A stretch of 43,790 bases of DNA from Planosporangium mesophilum (GTDB taxonomy: Bacteria > Actinomycetota > Actinomycetes > Mycobacteriales > Micromonosporaceae): contig NZ_BOON01000062.1 of assembly GCF_016863255.1 (NCBI RefSeq), forward strand, positions 1 through 43,790, given 5' to 3'. Within the stretch, counting starts at the first letter, position 1. Each line of letters starts with the position of its first letter. A model generated the notes under the pieces. It was not told the origin of the DNA and did no database searches. It saw only the letters and a program-made list of their open reading frames with translations. Shown one piece after another: positions 33,985 through 43,790 of this stretch. The position numbers and the translations under genes were made by a program.

Positions 33985-34002
33985 AATGTGAGCGATCACA
34001 TT
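33985..34002. promoter_or_regulatory. LacI/CebR-like operator before the CBM2 esterase
   Basis: AATGTGAGCGATCACATT, arms AATGTGA and TCACATT around GCGA, centred on CG as LacI-family sites are. It lies 60 nt upstream of the esterase ATG. It resembles the site at 40756-40769 before the furanose importer (ATGTGAGCG core shared) and the cello-oligosaccharide regulator type known in actinobacteria. Confidence 0.6.
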
Positions 34003-34061
34003 CCAGTCATGTGGTCCGCGTCCGCCGGCAGGACCGCCTTGAATTGAAAGTGAGTTGTGCG

Positions 34062-35369
34062 ATGTTGAGACGTAGACACTTCTTGACGATCGCGGCCGCT
34101 GCGCTTCTCGTCGTGGCCGCCGCTGGCGTGGCGCTGCGCGGTGGCTTCGGTGCAACCGCGCTGGCCGCGGAGAGTGACATGGTTGCAGCGGCTACGACTG
34201 CGGGATGCGGCAAGACCCCGACGCTGACCAGCGGAACACGCACGATTCAGAGCAGCGGCCAGAGCCGCTCCTACATCCTGAACATCCCCGGCAACTACGA
34301 CCGAAACCATCCGTACCGGTTGATCTTCGGTCTTCACTGGTTGAACGGAACCGCTGCCAACGTTGCCTCCGACGGCTACTACGGACTCCAGCCGCTGTCG
34401 AACAACAGTACGATCTTCGTGGCGCCCCAGGGCATCAACAACGGCTGGGCCAACACCAACGGCCAGGACCTGACCCTGGTCGACGATCTGACCAAGCTGA
34501 TCGAGGGTGACCTCTGCGTGGACACCACCCAGTTGTTCGCCCTGGGGTGGAGCTACGGCGGCGCCATGAGCTACGCGATCGCGTGCGCCCGGCCGACCGT
34601 CTTCCGGGCGGTAACGGTCTTCTCCGGCGCCAACCTCAGCGGATGCAGCGGCGGCACCCAGCCCGTCGCGTACTTCGGCATCCACGGCATCCACGACAGC
34701 GTGCTCAACATCTCCAACGGGCGCACGTTGCGTGACACGTTCGTCAGGAACAACGGCTGTACGCCTCAGAACCCGCCCGAGCCGCAGCAGGGCAGTCTGA
34801 CCCACATCACCACCGCCTACGCCGGGTGCAGGCCCGGGTACCCCGTCCAGTGGGCCGCGTTCGACGGAGACCACACCCCCGATCCGGTGGACGGCTCCAC
34901 CAGTACCACGTGGTCGAGGACCTGGACGTCGGGCGAGGTCTGGAAGTTCTTCACGCAGTTCCAGTCCACCACGCCGCCGACCACCACGCCGCCGACCACC
35001 ACGCCGCCGACGCCGCCGCCGACCACGGCGCCTCCGACGACGCCGCCGCCCGGCGGTGGGCAGCCCGGTACCTGCACCGCCACCTACCGGGCGGTCAACA
35101 GTTGGCCCGGTGGCTTCCAGGGCGAGGTCACCGTGGCCAATAACGGCTCAACCACCCTCAACGGCTGGACCGTGCGGATGACCCTCGCCAGCGGCCAGAC
35201 CATCAGCAGCCTCTGGAACGGCACCAACACCGGCACCACCGGCGAGGTCACCGTCAAGAACGCCGCCTACAACGGCACCCTCGCCGCGAACGCCTCGACC
35301 ACGTTTGGGTTCACCGCCACCGGTAGCAGCGCCACTCCGCCCAGCAACATCTCCTGCACCAGCCCCTGA
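34062..35369 (+). CDS. Secreted CE1-type esterase with CBM2
   Basis: A 435-aa exported enzyme. Signal peptide [20 protein letters not shown], cleavage probably after ALA near residue 35. Catalytic domain ~48-300 of the polyhydroxybutyrate-depolymerase/feruloyl-esterase-like CE1 group: nucleophile Ser164 in GWSYG, Asp212 in HGIHDSV, His271 in [21 protein letters not shown] linker (~302-334) joins a cellulose-binding CBM2 module ([21 protein letters not shown], split as [15 protein letters not shown] / QGEVTV, ending SNISCTSP). It probably removes feruloyl or acetyl groups from plant cell-wall xylan. The ATG at 34062 is set by the signal peptide; the ribosome-binding site is weak. A LacI-like operator lies 60 nt upstream. 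Confidence 0.88.
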   Translation: MLRRRHFLTIAAAALLVVAAAGVALRGGFGATALAAESDMVAAATTAGCGKTPTLTSGTRTIQSSGQSRSYILNIPGNYDRNHPYRLIFGLHWLNGTAANVASDGYYGLQPLSNNSTIFVAPQGINNGWANTNGQDLTLVDDLTKLIEGDLCVDTTQLFALGWSYGGAMSYAIACARPTVFRAVTVFSGANLSGCSGGTQPVAYFGIHGIHDSVLNISNGRTLRDTFVRNNGCTPQNPPEPQQGSLTHITTAYAGCRPGYPVQWAAFDGDHTPDPVDGSTSTTWSRTWTSGEVWKFFTQFQSTTPPTTTPPTTTPPTPPPTTAPPTTPPPGGGQPGTCTATYRAVNSWPGGFQGEVTVANNGSTTLNGWTVRMTLASGQTISSLWNGTNTGTTGEVTVKNAAYNGTLAANASTTFGFTATGSSATPPSNISCTSP

Positions 35370-35475
35370 CCACAACGGACGCAGGATCCGGCGCCATTCC
35401 GGAGACCGGCGGATCCCCTTCAACCCCTGCCGTGGCGTGCGGGTGCCCCACCCGAATCGGCTGGAACGCCCGCAC

Positions 35476-35900
35476 GCCACCACCGGGCAGGCCGCCGCGA
35501 TCGCCGCCCAGGCGCAGGGTGTCCCGGCGGTGGATTTCTTCAGCGTCGATACCGTGGTGCTACGCCGGCTGTATGTGTTTTTCGCGATCGAGGTGGACAG
35601 TCGCCGGGTCCATCTGCTCGGCGTCATCGCACATCCGGCGGGGGAGTGGGTGACCCAACAGGCCCGCCACCTGCTGATGGACCTCGGTCAGCGCGCTGAC
35701 CGGTTCCGATTTCTGATCCGGGACCGCGACACGAAGTTCAGCGCCGCGTTCGACGCGGTCTTCGCCGCAGCTGGCGTCGAAGTGCTCACGACACCCGTGC
35801 GGGCGCCGAGGGCCAACGCGTACGCCGAGGGCTGGGTCGGCACGGCGCGCCGCGAGCCGCTCGACCCGGATGCTGATCGCCCCCGTCCATGCCGGCGGCC
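35476..35900 (+). pseudogene. Integrase-core (DDE) transposase relic
   Basis: About 120 residues of an rve-type transposase: [20 protein letters not shown] (first Asp), [43 protein letters not shown] (second Asp), [18 protein letters not shown] (Glu; intact relatives have AERWVGTVRREC). The N-terminal helix-turn-helix is absent. After ARRE the family continuation [13 protein letters not shown] is found in another frame. No terminal inverted repeats or target duplication found. Inactive. It lies exactly between the CBM2 esterase and the 3' end of the ytf-like operon. Confidence 0.8.
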
Positions 35901-35913
35901 GGTGGGCGGGTAC

Positions 35914-36933
35914 CTAGGCCCGGTTGGTACCGCGGACCCCGATGACCCGCTGGAGGAGGATGAACGCCAGCAGCAGTACCCCGGTGAAGATCTTGATCCA
36001 CCAGGAGCTGAGCGTGCCCTCCGCCGAGATGATGGTCTTGATCAGGCCGAGTACCAGCACGCCGAGCAGCGAGCCGACGACGTAGCCGGCGCCGCCGGTG
36101 AGCAGGGTTCCACCGATGACGACCGCCGCGATCGCGTCGAGTTCCAGGCCGATCGCGTGCAACGGGTCGCCGGACTGGATGTAGAGCACGAAGACCAGAC
36201 CGGCCAGCGCCGAGCAGAAGCCGCTGACCGCGTACACCCCGACCTTGGTACGCCCCACCGGCAGACCCATCAGCAGCGCTGACTGTTCACTGCCGCCGAT
36301 CGCGTACACCTGGCGGCCGAAGCGGGTCAGATGCAGCACGTAGGCGGCCACCGCCACCGTGACCAGGGCGACGAGCGCCCCCACCGACAGGAACGTCCCG
36401 CCGCCGAGCGGAACGTGGTACTGGGCGAGCTGAGTGACGCCCGCGTCGTCGACGGGGATCGCTTCCTTGCTCAGCACCAGGCTCAGCCCCCGGAACAGGA
36501 ACAGCCCGGTGAGTGTGGCGATGAACGGCGGCACCTTGTAGACCTGCACCATGCCGCCCATCAGCGCGCCACCGGCGGTACCCACCGCCAGTACGATCAG
36601 CGCCGCGACCCCGGCCGGCACGTGGTAGGCGACGATCAGCTTGGCCAGCAGCATGCCGCTGAAGCCGATCACGGAGCCGACCGACAGGTCGATGCCGCCG
36701 GCGAGGATGACGAACGTGACACCGACCGCGGCGATGACCAGGTAGCAGTTGTTGACCAGGAGGTTCGGCCCCACCTGGGCGTCGAACGAGTACCGGTAGG
36801 AGCCGTAGCCGTACATCATCAGGAACAGCAGCGCGGTGGCGGCGACCGGCAGGCGGCGGTCGTGCAGCACCCGGCGCAGCCGCGGGGTGGTCGCGGTGGC
36901 GGGGGCGGCGGCGACGGTGGTCGGAGCGTTCAC
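35914..36933 (-). CDS. yjfF: Furanose ABC transporter permease (YjfF-like)
   Basis: A 339-aa BPD_transp_2 permease: [78 protein letters not shown]. This and the gene order binding protein, ATPase, permease, permease match the galactofuranose importer ytfQ-ytfR-ytfT-yjfF. GTG at 36933 overlaps the stop of the upstream permease (GTGA). It is the last gene of the operon; the transposase relic abuts its 3' end. The symbol is by similarity of family and order; substrate may be galactofuranose, arabinofuranose or another pentose/hexose. Confidence 0.85.
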   Translation of the reverse strand: MNAPTTVAAAPATATTPRLRRVLHDRRLPVAATALLFLMMYGYGSYRYSFDAQVGPNLLVNNCYLVIAAVGVTFVILAGGIDLSVGSVIGFSGMLLAKLIVAYHVPAGVAALIVLAVGTAGGALMGGMVQVYKVPPFIATLTGLFLFRGLSLVLSKEAIPVDDAGVTQLAQYHVPLGGGTFLSVGALVALVTVAVAAYVLHLTRFGRQVYAIGGSEQSALLMGLPVGRTKVGVYAVSGFCSALAGLVFVLYIQSGDPLHAIGLELDAIAAVVIGGTLLTGGAGYVVGSLLGVLVLGLIKTIISAEGTLSSWWIKIFTGVLLLAFILLQRVIGVRGTNRA

Positions 36934-38009
36934 GGCCGCGCCTCCACAGGGGTGTCGACGCCTGCCGGCTGGCGTACCGGTGGACTGCCCGTACGGGTAC
37001 CGCCGCGGAACGGTGCGGTGGCCCGGCGACGGAAGTCCGGGGACTGGATGAGGCACACGATGATGACGACGGCCGCCTCGAAGACCATGTTGGCCTGCGA
37101 CGGTACGCCGATGGTGTAGATCGTCGTCTTGAGCGTCTGGAGGATGAGCGCGCCGAGGACCGTACCGCCGAGGCTGAACCGGCCTCCGGTGAGCGGGGTA
37201 CCGCCGATGACGACCGCGAGGATCGCGTCCAGTTCGATCCACAACCCGGCGTTGTTGGCGTCGGCGTTGGCGAGGTTGGAGCTGTTCATCAGGCCGGCGA
37301 CGCCGGCACACAGCGCGCAGAACACGTACACCAGGATCGTGATCCGCTGCGCCCGCACCCCGGCGAGCCGGCTGGCCTCGGCGTTGCCACCGACGGACTC
37401 GACCAGCAGGCCCAGCGCGGTGCGCCGGGTCACGGCCAGCGTGCCGACGACCGCGGCGACGGCGATGAACACGCCGGTGGGGAGAGTGAACAGGTACCCG
37501 CCGATCGTCTGGTACGGCCGCGACTGCACCGTGATGATGAAGCCGCCGGTGATGAGCTGGGCGATGCCGCGCCCGGCGACCATCAGCACCAGCGTGGCGA
37601 TGATGGGTTGCACCCCCGCCCGCGCCACCAGCAGCCCGTTCCACGCGCCGAGCAGCAGCGACACCACCAGCGCGAGCGCTACCGCGGTCAGCGCGGCGGT
37701 CACCGCGTTCTGGTCGGGCTGCCGGCTGATGTACGAGCAGGCCAGCGCGCCGGAGATGGCCATCACCGCGCCGACGGACAGGTCGATGCCGCCGGTGGCG
37801 ATGACCATGGTCATGCCCAGCGCGACGAGGATCAGCGGGGTGCCGAAGACGAGAATCGACACCAGGCTGCCGTACAGATGCCCGTTGCGGACTCCGACGG
37901 CGAGGAAGCCGGGCGTGAAGGGCAGGTTGAACAGCAGCAGCGCGACCAGGATGGTCGCCGGCCAGAACAGCTGGTGCCGGGTCAACCGCCGCCAGCTGGT
38001 CAGGCTCAT
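36930..38009 (-). CDS. ytfT: Furanose ABC transporter permease (YtfT-like)
   Basis: A 359-aa polytopic permease with [60 protein letters not shown] and [32 protein letters not shown] and SNLANADANNAGLWIELDAI are like YtfT. Start ATG at 38009 overlaps the ATPase stop by 4 nt; the stop overlaps yjfF by 3 nt. The C-terminal ~25 residues are a Pro/Gly/Arg-rich extension. Heterodimer partner of the YjfF-like permease in the inner membrane. Confidence 0.87.
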   Translation of the reverse strand: MSLTSWRRLTRHQLFWPATILVALLLFNLPFTPGFLAVGVRNGHLYGSLVSILVFGTPLILVALGMTMVIATGGIDLSVGAVMAISGALACSYISRQPDQNAVTAALTAVALALVVSLLLGAWNGLLVARAGVQPIIATLVLMVAGRGIAQLITGGFIITVQSRPYQTIGGYLFTLPTGVFIAVAAVVGTLAVTRRTALGLLVESVGGNAEASRLAGVRAQRITILVYVFCALCAGVAGLMNSSNLANADANNAGLWIELDAILAVVIGGTPLTGGRFSLGGTVLGALILQTLKTTIYTIGVPSQANMVFEAAVVIIVCLIQSPDFRRRATAPFRGGTRTGSPPVRQPAGVDTPVEARP

Positions 38010-39571
38010 CGGTGTGCTCCGCTCGCGATCGTGCGCATGATGTGCTCCTCGGTCACCTCGGCGCCGTTGTCGAGCCGGGCGACGAGGCTGCGGTCCCGCA
38101 GGACGCCGATGGTGCGGCTGAGCCGCAGGACCTCCTCCAGTTCGGCGGAGATGTACAGCACCGCGAGCCCGTCAGCGGCCAGCGCCGCGACCAACTTCTG
38201 GATCTCGGCCTTCGCGCCGACGTCGATGCCCCGGGTGGGTTCGTCGAGGATCAGCAGCCGTGGTTGCGTGATCAGCCAGCGGGCGAGCAGGATCTTCTGC
38301 TGGTTGCCGCCGGAAAGCGCGCCGGCGCGTAGCTCCGGATCGGCGGGGCGGATGTCCAGCGCCGCGATGAACCGGGCGACCAGGTCGTCGACCCGGTCGC
38401 GGGGCACCGGGCGCAGCCAGCCACGCGCGGCCTGCATCGCCAGGATGATGTTCTCCCGGACGGTCAGGTCGGGGATGATCCCCTCCGCCCGTCGGTTCTC
38501 CGAACAGAACGCGACCCCCCGGGCGATCGCCGTGTGCGGGCCGCGCAGCACCACCGGCTCGCCGGCGATCGCCAGCCGGCCGCTGTCGCCCGCGTCCGCG
38601 CCGAACAGCAGCCGGGCCAGTTCGGTACGGCCGGAGCCGAGCAGCCCGGCCAGTCCCACCACTTCGCTGGCGTGCAACTCCAGGTCGAAGGGGGCGATAC
38701 CGCCGCGCCGTCCGAGCGCTTCGGCGCGCAGTACCGGGTCGCCGACGGGTGGACGGTCCGTTTCGGCCAGCGCCTCCAGTCCGCCCAGTTCCTTGCCGAT
38801 CATCAGCCGGACGAGTCCGACCCGGTCGAGGTCGGCCACCCGGTACTCACCAACGAGGCGGCCGTTGCGCAGGATGGTCATCCGGTCGCAGATCTCGTAG
38901 ATCTGGTCGAGGAAGTGCGACACGAACACGATCGCCACCCCCTCGTCGCGCAGCCGGCGCATCACCGAGAACAGCACCCGCACCTCGTCGCGGTCCAAGC
39001 TGGAGGTCGGCTCGTCGAGGATGAGCACTTTCGTGGCGGAGCCACCGTCCCGATCCGTGGCGGAGCCGTCCGCGCGGTACTCCACCGCTCGGGCGATCGC
39101 GACGAGTTGCTGGACAGCCAGCGGGTAGGACCCGAGCCGGGCGCCCACGTCCAGGGTGAGACCGAACCGCGCGAGCAGCTCGGCGGCCACGCGGCGGGTC
39201 TTCCGCCACCGGATCACGCCCCCCGGACCGGTCAGCTCGCGGCCGAGGAAGATGTTCTCCGCCACGGTCAGGTTCGGGCAGAGATTCACCTCCTGGTACA
39301 CCGTGCTGATGCCCATCCGCTGGGCCTGGTGCGGGTTGCTGACGCGTACCGGCGTGCCGTCGAGTTCCACGCTTCCGGTGTCGAGGTCGTAGACGCCGGT
39401 GAGCGCCTTGATGAGCGTCGACTTGCCGGCCCCGTTCTCCCCGAGCAGGGCATGGATCTCACCGGGCAACAGCCGGAAGTCGACCTCCGACAGTGCCTGC
39501 ACAGTTCCGAATCGCTTGCCGATGCCGGTCATCCGCAGCACCGGCCGGGTACCGGGGGCGACCTCCGCCAT
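38006..39571 (-). CDS. ytfR: Furanose ABC transporter ATPase (YtfR-like, tandem cassettes)
   Basis: A 521-aa double ATPase. First cassette: GENGAGKST, YQEVNLCPNLTVAENIFLGR typical of the sugar importer class, signature region LAVQQLVAIARAV, Walker B VLILDEPTSSLD. A short Asp/Gly/Ser-rich insertion (RADGSATDRDGGSATK) lies before Walker B and is not usual. Second cassette: GLLGSGRTE, ALSGGNQQKILLARW, LLILDEPTRGIDVGAK. ATG at 39571 with GGAAGGGAG upstream. It lies 35 nt after the binding-protein gene and overlaps ytfT. Confidence 0.92.
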   Translation of the reverse strand: MAEVAPGTRPVLRMTGIGKRFGTVQALSEVDFRLLPGEIHALLGENGAGKSTLIKALTGVYDLDTGSVELDGTPVRVSNPHQAQRMGISTVYQEVNLCPNLTVAENIFLGRELTGPGGVIRWRKTRRVAAELLARFGLTLDVGARLGSYPLAVQQLVAIARAVEYRADGSATDRDGGSATKVLILDEPTSSLDRDEVRVLFSVMRRLRDEGVAIVFVSHFLDQIYEICDRMTILRNGRLVGEYRVADLDRVGLVRLMIGKELGGLEALAETDRPPVGDPVLRAEALGRRGGIAPFDLELHASEVVGLAGLLGSGRTELARLLFGADAGDSGRLAIAGEPVVLRGPHTAIARGVAFCSENRRAEGIIPDLTVRENIILAMQAARGWLRPVPRDRVDDLVARFIAALDIRPADPELRAGALSGGNQQKILLARWLITQPRLLILDEPTRGIDVGAKAEIQKLVAALAADGLAVLYISAELEEVLRLSRTIGVLRDRSLVARLDNGAEVTEEHIMRTIASGAHR

Positions 39572-39606
39572 GCGGGCACTCCCTTCCGCTTGGTGGCGCG
39601 AGGCTC

Positions 39607-40584
39607 TTAGTACTTGCGGTTGGGTAGCGCCGACGCGGCGTCGGCGGCGAGGAAGTCGCTCTCCTGCGTCTTGATCCACTTTTCGACGCTCTGTTTGGCG
39701 AGGACCTTCTTCACCGTGTCCATCAGTTGGGGGCCGAGCAGCGGGTTGCACTCGGCGATCGCGTTGATCTGGCCCTGGGTCATCGCGACGAAGCCGTCGT
39801 GCACCCCGTCGATCGACACAATCTTGATGTCGGTGCCCGGCTTCCTGCCCGCCGCCTGGATCGACTGGATCGCACCGAGGGCCATGTCGTCGTTGTGCGC
39901 GAACAGCACGTTCGCCTCGGGATGCGATTGCAGGAACGCGGCCATCACCTGCTTGCCGCCGTCTCGGGTGAAGTTGCCGGTCTGGCTGGCGACGATCTTC
40001 CACTCCGGGTGCGAGGCGTCCATGACCTTCTTGAATCCGGCGGCCCGCTGGGTGGCCGGCGCGGAGCCCGTCGTGCCCTCCAGCACCGCGATGTTCACCG
40101 GGCCGGACGACTGCCCCAGCACCTTCTCCAGCAAGTGCGCGGCGCGCTCACCCTCGGCTTCGAAGTCGGAGCCGACCAGCGACACCCACAGCGAGGCGTC
40201 GGCGTCGACCTGCCGGTCGGTAAGGATCACCGGGATCTTCGCAGCCTTCGCCTCCTTCAGTACCGTGTCCCAGCCACTGCTGACCACCGGCGAGAAGGAG
40301 ATGACGTCGACCTTCTGGGTGATGTAGTCCCGGATCGCCTGGATCTGGTTCTCCTGCTTCTGCTGCGCGTCGGAGAACTTGAGGTTGATGCCGGCTGCCC
40401 CGGCAGCGTCCTTGATGGACGTGGTGTTGGCCGAGCGCCAGCCGGACTCCGAGCCGACCTGTGAGAAGCCCAGTGTGACGGTCTTGCCGCCGCCGGTGCC
40501 GTTGTTCTTCTTGCCGCAGGCGGCGAGCGAGCCGACGGCCACGGTGGCCGCCACGCCGGTCAGAAACGATCTTCTGCTGATCAT
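39607..40584 (-). CDS. ytfQ: Furanose ABC transporter binding lipoprotein (YtfQ-like)
   Basis: A 325-aa solute-binding protein with a Tat-type lipoprotein signal: ISRRSFLTG twin arginine, hydrophobic stretch, lipobox LAAC. The mature domain carries YtfQ-like sequences: VTLGFSQVGSESGWRSANT, QIQAIRDYITQKVDVISFSP, ILTDRQVD, VLEGTTGSAPATQRAAGF, NVLFAHNDDMALGAIQ, and the C-terminal CNPLLGPQ. ATG at 40584 follows GAGGGAGAG. First gene of the minus-strand importer operon, with a LacI-type site ~170 nt upstream. Confidence 0.9.
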   Translation of the reverse strand: MISRRSFLTGVAATVAVGSLAACGKKNNGTGGGKTVTLGFSQVGSESGWRSANTTSIKDAAGAAGINLKFSDAQQKQENQIQAIRDYITQKVDVISFSPVVSSGWDTVLKEAKAAKIPVILTDRQVDADASLWVSLVGSDFEAEGERAAHLLEKVLGQSSGPVNIAVLEGTTGSAPATQRAAGFKKVMDASHPEWKIVASQTGNFTRDGGKQVMAAFLQSHPEANVLFAHNDDMALGAIQSIQAAGRKPGTDIKIVSIDGVHDGFVAMTQGQINAIAECNPLLGPQLMDTVKKVLAKQSVEKWIKTQESDFLAADAASALPNRKY

Positions 40585-40755
40585 TTTCTCTCCCTCAACG
40601 GGGTTCCGGGGTGTCATGGGCGGTGGTCGGCGTGGGGCGCGTCATGGACCCGGGCGCGGTACCGGTCGCCAGCCGGGCATCGGGCCGGGCCCCCGCGCAC
40701 CGCCCACGGCGGATGACGCCGGTGGTGTTTGCCGCCGTCGCCACTGAAGAAAAAG

Positions 40756-40769
40756 TGTGTGCGCTCACA
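40756..40769. promoter_or_regulatory. LacI-type operator before the furanose importer operon
   Basis: TGTGTGCGCTCACA, one mismatch from a perfect palindrome centred on CG; on the coding strand the wider sequence reads GATGTGAGCGCACACAC. A TTGACG lies just upstream on the same strand and could be the -35 box. Similar to the site at 33985-34002, suggesting one regulator for importer and esterase. Confidence 0.6.
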
Positions 40770-40779
40770 TCAATGATCG

Positions 40780-41937
40780 TCAAGATGATGGACAACGCGA
40801 GCGGGTTACGAACAGATCACGACGGTCGATATGTCCGTACCGTTCACCGCTATGCTTTGCGCAGGTAAAAACGTACGTGTGAGCCCCGTACGCGCATCTG
40901 ACGAGGTGAAGCGTCGCCAACAGGCAGGACGAGCCGGGCCGCGAGCGACGGGCTGGAACCATGCCGGCCGGTGGGCAGATGTTAACGCTCATACTCCGCA
41001 CGGGTGCGCTGCCGTCCAGACCGAGAAAGGAGATCGCGTACCCGAGCATGCCGTTCATCGGCAGCTGGTGTCCGACACCGGCGATGCTGACGCCCTCGAC
41101 CGTGGCCTGGGTGCCGGTGTTGCCGTACCGGGTGCGCGTCCAGCTCGGCTGCGGGTGGTCGGTCAACGCCGGGGTCTGGCTCAGCCCGTGCAGGTTGGTC
41201 CACTGCTTGACCTCTTCGCCGAAGTTCGGGTACGCCAGCGTGGTGTCCGTGGTGCCGTGCCACAGCTGCATCCGGGGGTAGCCGCCGGTGTAGCCGGGGT
41301 ACATGGCGCGGGCCAGGTCACCCCACTGCTTCGGCGTCCTGCTGACGTTCCCGCCCGAACACTGGCTGTTCCACAGGGAGCCGTCGGTGGTGGCGAAGCA
41401 CCCCGCCGGCACCCCGGAGAAAGCGGAACCGGCCGCGAACACGTCCGGGTACTCGGCGGCCAGGACGTTGTTCATCATCGCCCCGGAGGAGAATCCGGAG
41501 ACCACGATGCGGGCCGGGTCGACGTTGTAGTGCTGGCGGGCGTAGCTGACCATCGACATGATGCCGGTGGAGTCGCTGCCGCCGTTGCGCTTGAGCGCCG
41601 CAGGCGAGGAGACATCGAAGCAGCTGCCGCTGCGGGTCGCCTCGGGCAGCACGATGATGTACCCGTACCGGTCCGCCGCGGTCACGTAGTCGTGTCCGTT
41701 GCCGTTGAAGATGCCGCTGGCCGAACCGGTGCAGTAGTGGACCAGCACCAGCAACGCCGGCCGCGGCACGACGGTGTCGGGCACATAGAGGTACATGTTG
41801 AGGTTCGTCGGGTTGCTGCCGAAGTTCGTCACCCGCGTCAGCGAGGCCGCAGCGGCAGGCCGGGCCGCCAGCAGTACCGCGCCGACGGCGAGCGGCAGCA
41901 ACGCCGCCACCAGGACCGCGCGCAGAAGTCGTTTCAT
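40780..41937 (-). CDS. Secreted CE1/PHB-depolymerase-type esterase with an aberrant C terminus
   Basis: A 385-aa exported esterase. Signal peptide MKRLLRAVLVAALLPLAVGA with cleavage after AAA near residue 31. Catalytic domain ~32-308: Ser150 in SGFSSGAMM, Asp231 in HGTTDTTL, His290 in GVGHQLPMNG. After FLGLDGSAP (residue ~312), where relatives have a linker and carbohydrate-binding module, the reading frame runs through ~75 residues of unlike composition (RRSRPGSSCLLATLHLVRCA and on) that overlap the importer's upstream region. This suggests a deletion joined the gene to foreign DNA and removed a CBM. The catalytic domain is intact. ATG at 41937 after AAAGGA. Likely removes acetyl or feruloyl esters from xylan. 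Confidence 0.85.
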   Translation of the reverse strand: MKRLLRAVLVAALLPLAVGAVLLAARPAAAASLTRVTNFGSNPTNLNMYLYVPDTVVPRPALLVLVHYCTGSASGIFNGNGHDYVTAADRYGYIIVLPEATRSGSCFDVSSPAALKRNGGSDSTGIMSMVSYARQHYNVDPARIVVSGFSSGAMMNNVLAAEYPDVFAAGSAFSGVPAGCFATTDGSLWNSQCSGGNVSRTPKQWGDLARAMYPGYTGGYPRMQLWHGTTDTTLAYPNFGEEVKQWTNLHGLSQTPALTDHPQPSWTRTRYGNTGTQATVEGVSIAGVGHQLPMNGMLGYAISFLGLDGSAPVRSMSVNICPPAGMVPARRSRPGSSCLLATLHLVRCAYGAHTYVFTCAKHSGERYGHIDRRDLFVTRSRCPSS

Positions 41938-42045
41938 ACGGTCGTCCTTTCGATCCGGCCGGAGCCGGCCGTCGTTGCCGCGGCTCGACCCGGGGCGGGC
42001 GGGCGGGGACGATGACCGACCACCCCGGGCGTCGTCCCGGACGCG

Positions 42046-43788
<1,743 letters not shown>

Positions 43789-43790
43789 CG

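Noticed and set aside
33985-34002. CRP-like site TGTGA-TCACA
   Set aside because: The two halves are separated by 4 nt, not the 6 nt of CRP sites; the CG-centred symmetry fits LacI-type regulators better.
35476-35900. Intact insertion sequence
   Set aside because: The N-terminal domain is missing, the C-terminal part is frameshifted and no terminal inverted repeats or target duplication could be found.

Overview
High-GC actinobacterial chromosome segment. Strong G/C third-position bias, frequent GTG starts, 4-nt stop/start overlaps, Tat/lipoprotein binding proteins and secreted plant-polysaccharide enzymes with CBM2 and ricin-type CBM13 modules suggest a soil actinomycete, probably Micromonosporaceae-like (inference; no rRNA or other phylogenetic marker is present). 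I see no tRNA, rRNA, CRISPR array or intact mobile element.

Layout. (1) 1-5590: terminator, small SGNH hydrolase, a Pro/Thr/Ser-repeat secreted protein, a twice-broken salicylyl-CoA-5-hydroxylase-type pseudogene, a CorA-type transporter and a DHA2-type MFS exporter. (2) 5690-6010: relic of a thioredoxin-reductase-like gene. (3) 6094-12628: a GMC oxidoreductase with a gluconate-2-dehydrogenase-subunit-3-like partner, then a PfkB kinase, DeoR regulator and FGGY kinase on the minus strand, divergent from a class II ketose-bisphosphate aldolase. (4) 12681-20671: a sugar ABC importer (lipoprotein SBP, double ATPase, two permeases) followed by a second GMC/subunit-3 pair. (5) 20877-26346: LacI regulator, nitrilase-superfamily hydrolase, zinc alcohol dehydrogenase, Gfo/Idh/MocA oxidoreductase and SDR. 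(6) 26503-29455: pntAB transhydrogenase. (7) 29619-33158 (minus): right-handed beta-helix protein and a benzoylformate-decarboxylase-like ThDP enzyme. (8) 33256-35900: gene debris, a secreted CE1-type esterase with CBM2, and a transposase relic. (9) 35914-43683 (minus): an ytfQ-ytfR-ytfT-yjfF-like furanose ABC importer, a second secreted esterase with a replaced C terminus, and a GH27 alpha-galactosidase with CBM13.

How it may work together. The best-supported new observation is a local LacI-type regulon. The 15-mer TGACATCGATTACCT occurs three times exactly (12725, 13132, 22101) and once with two changes in front of lacI (20828). Each exact copy begins at the same place, 15 nt after the -10 hexamer of a TTGACA-N17-TAnnnT promoter. 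This ties the ABC importer and second GMC pair to the nitrilase/ADH/Gfo-Idh/SDR genes as one pathway in which an imported sugar, cyclitol or glycoside is oxidised inside the cell. The DeoR-side kinases and aldolase would supply a ketose to ketose-phosphate to ketose-bisphosphate to triose-phosphate route, and PntAB could balance the NAD(H)/NADP(H) the dehydrogenases use or make. The substrate cannot be read from sequence.

The right-hand part looks like a separate plant-polysaccharide locus (deacetylation or deferuloylation, alpha-galactoside cleavage, furanose uptake) with a different LacI/CebR-like operator (33985, 40756) and signs of recent rearrangement.
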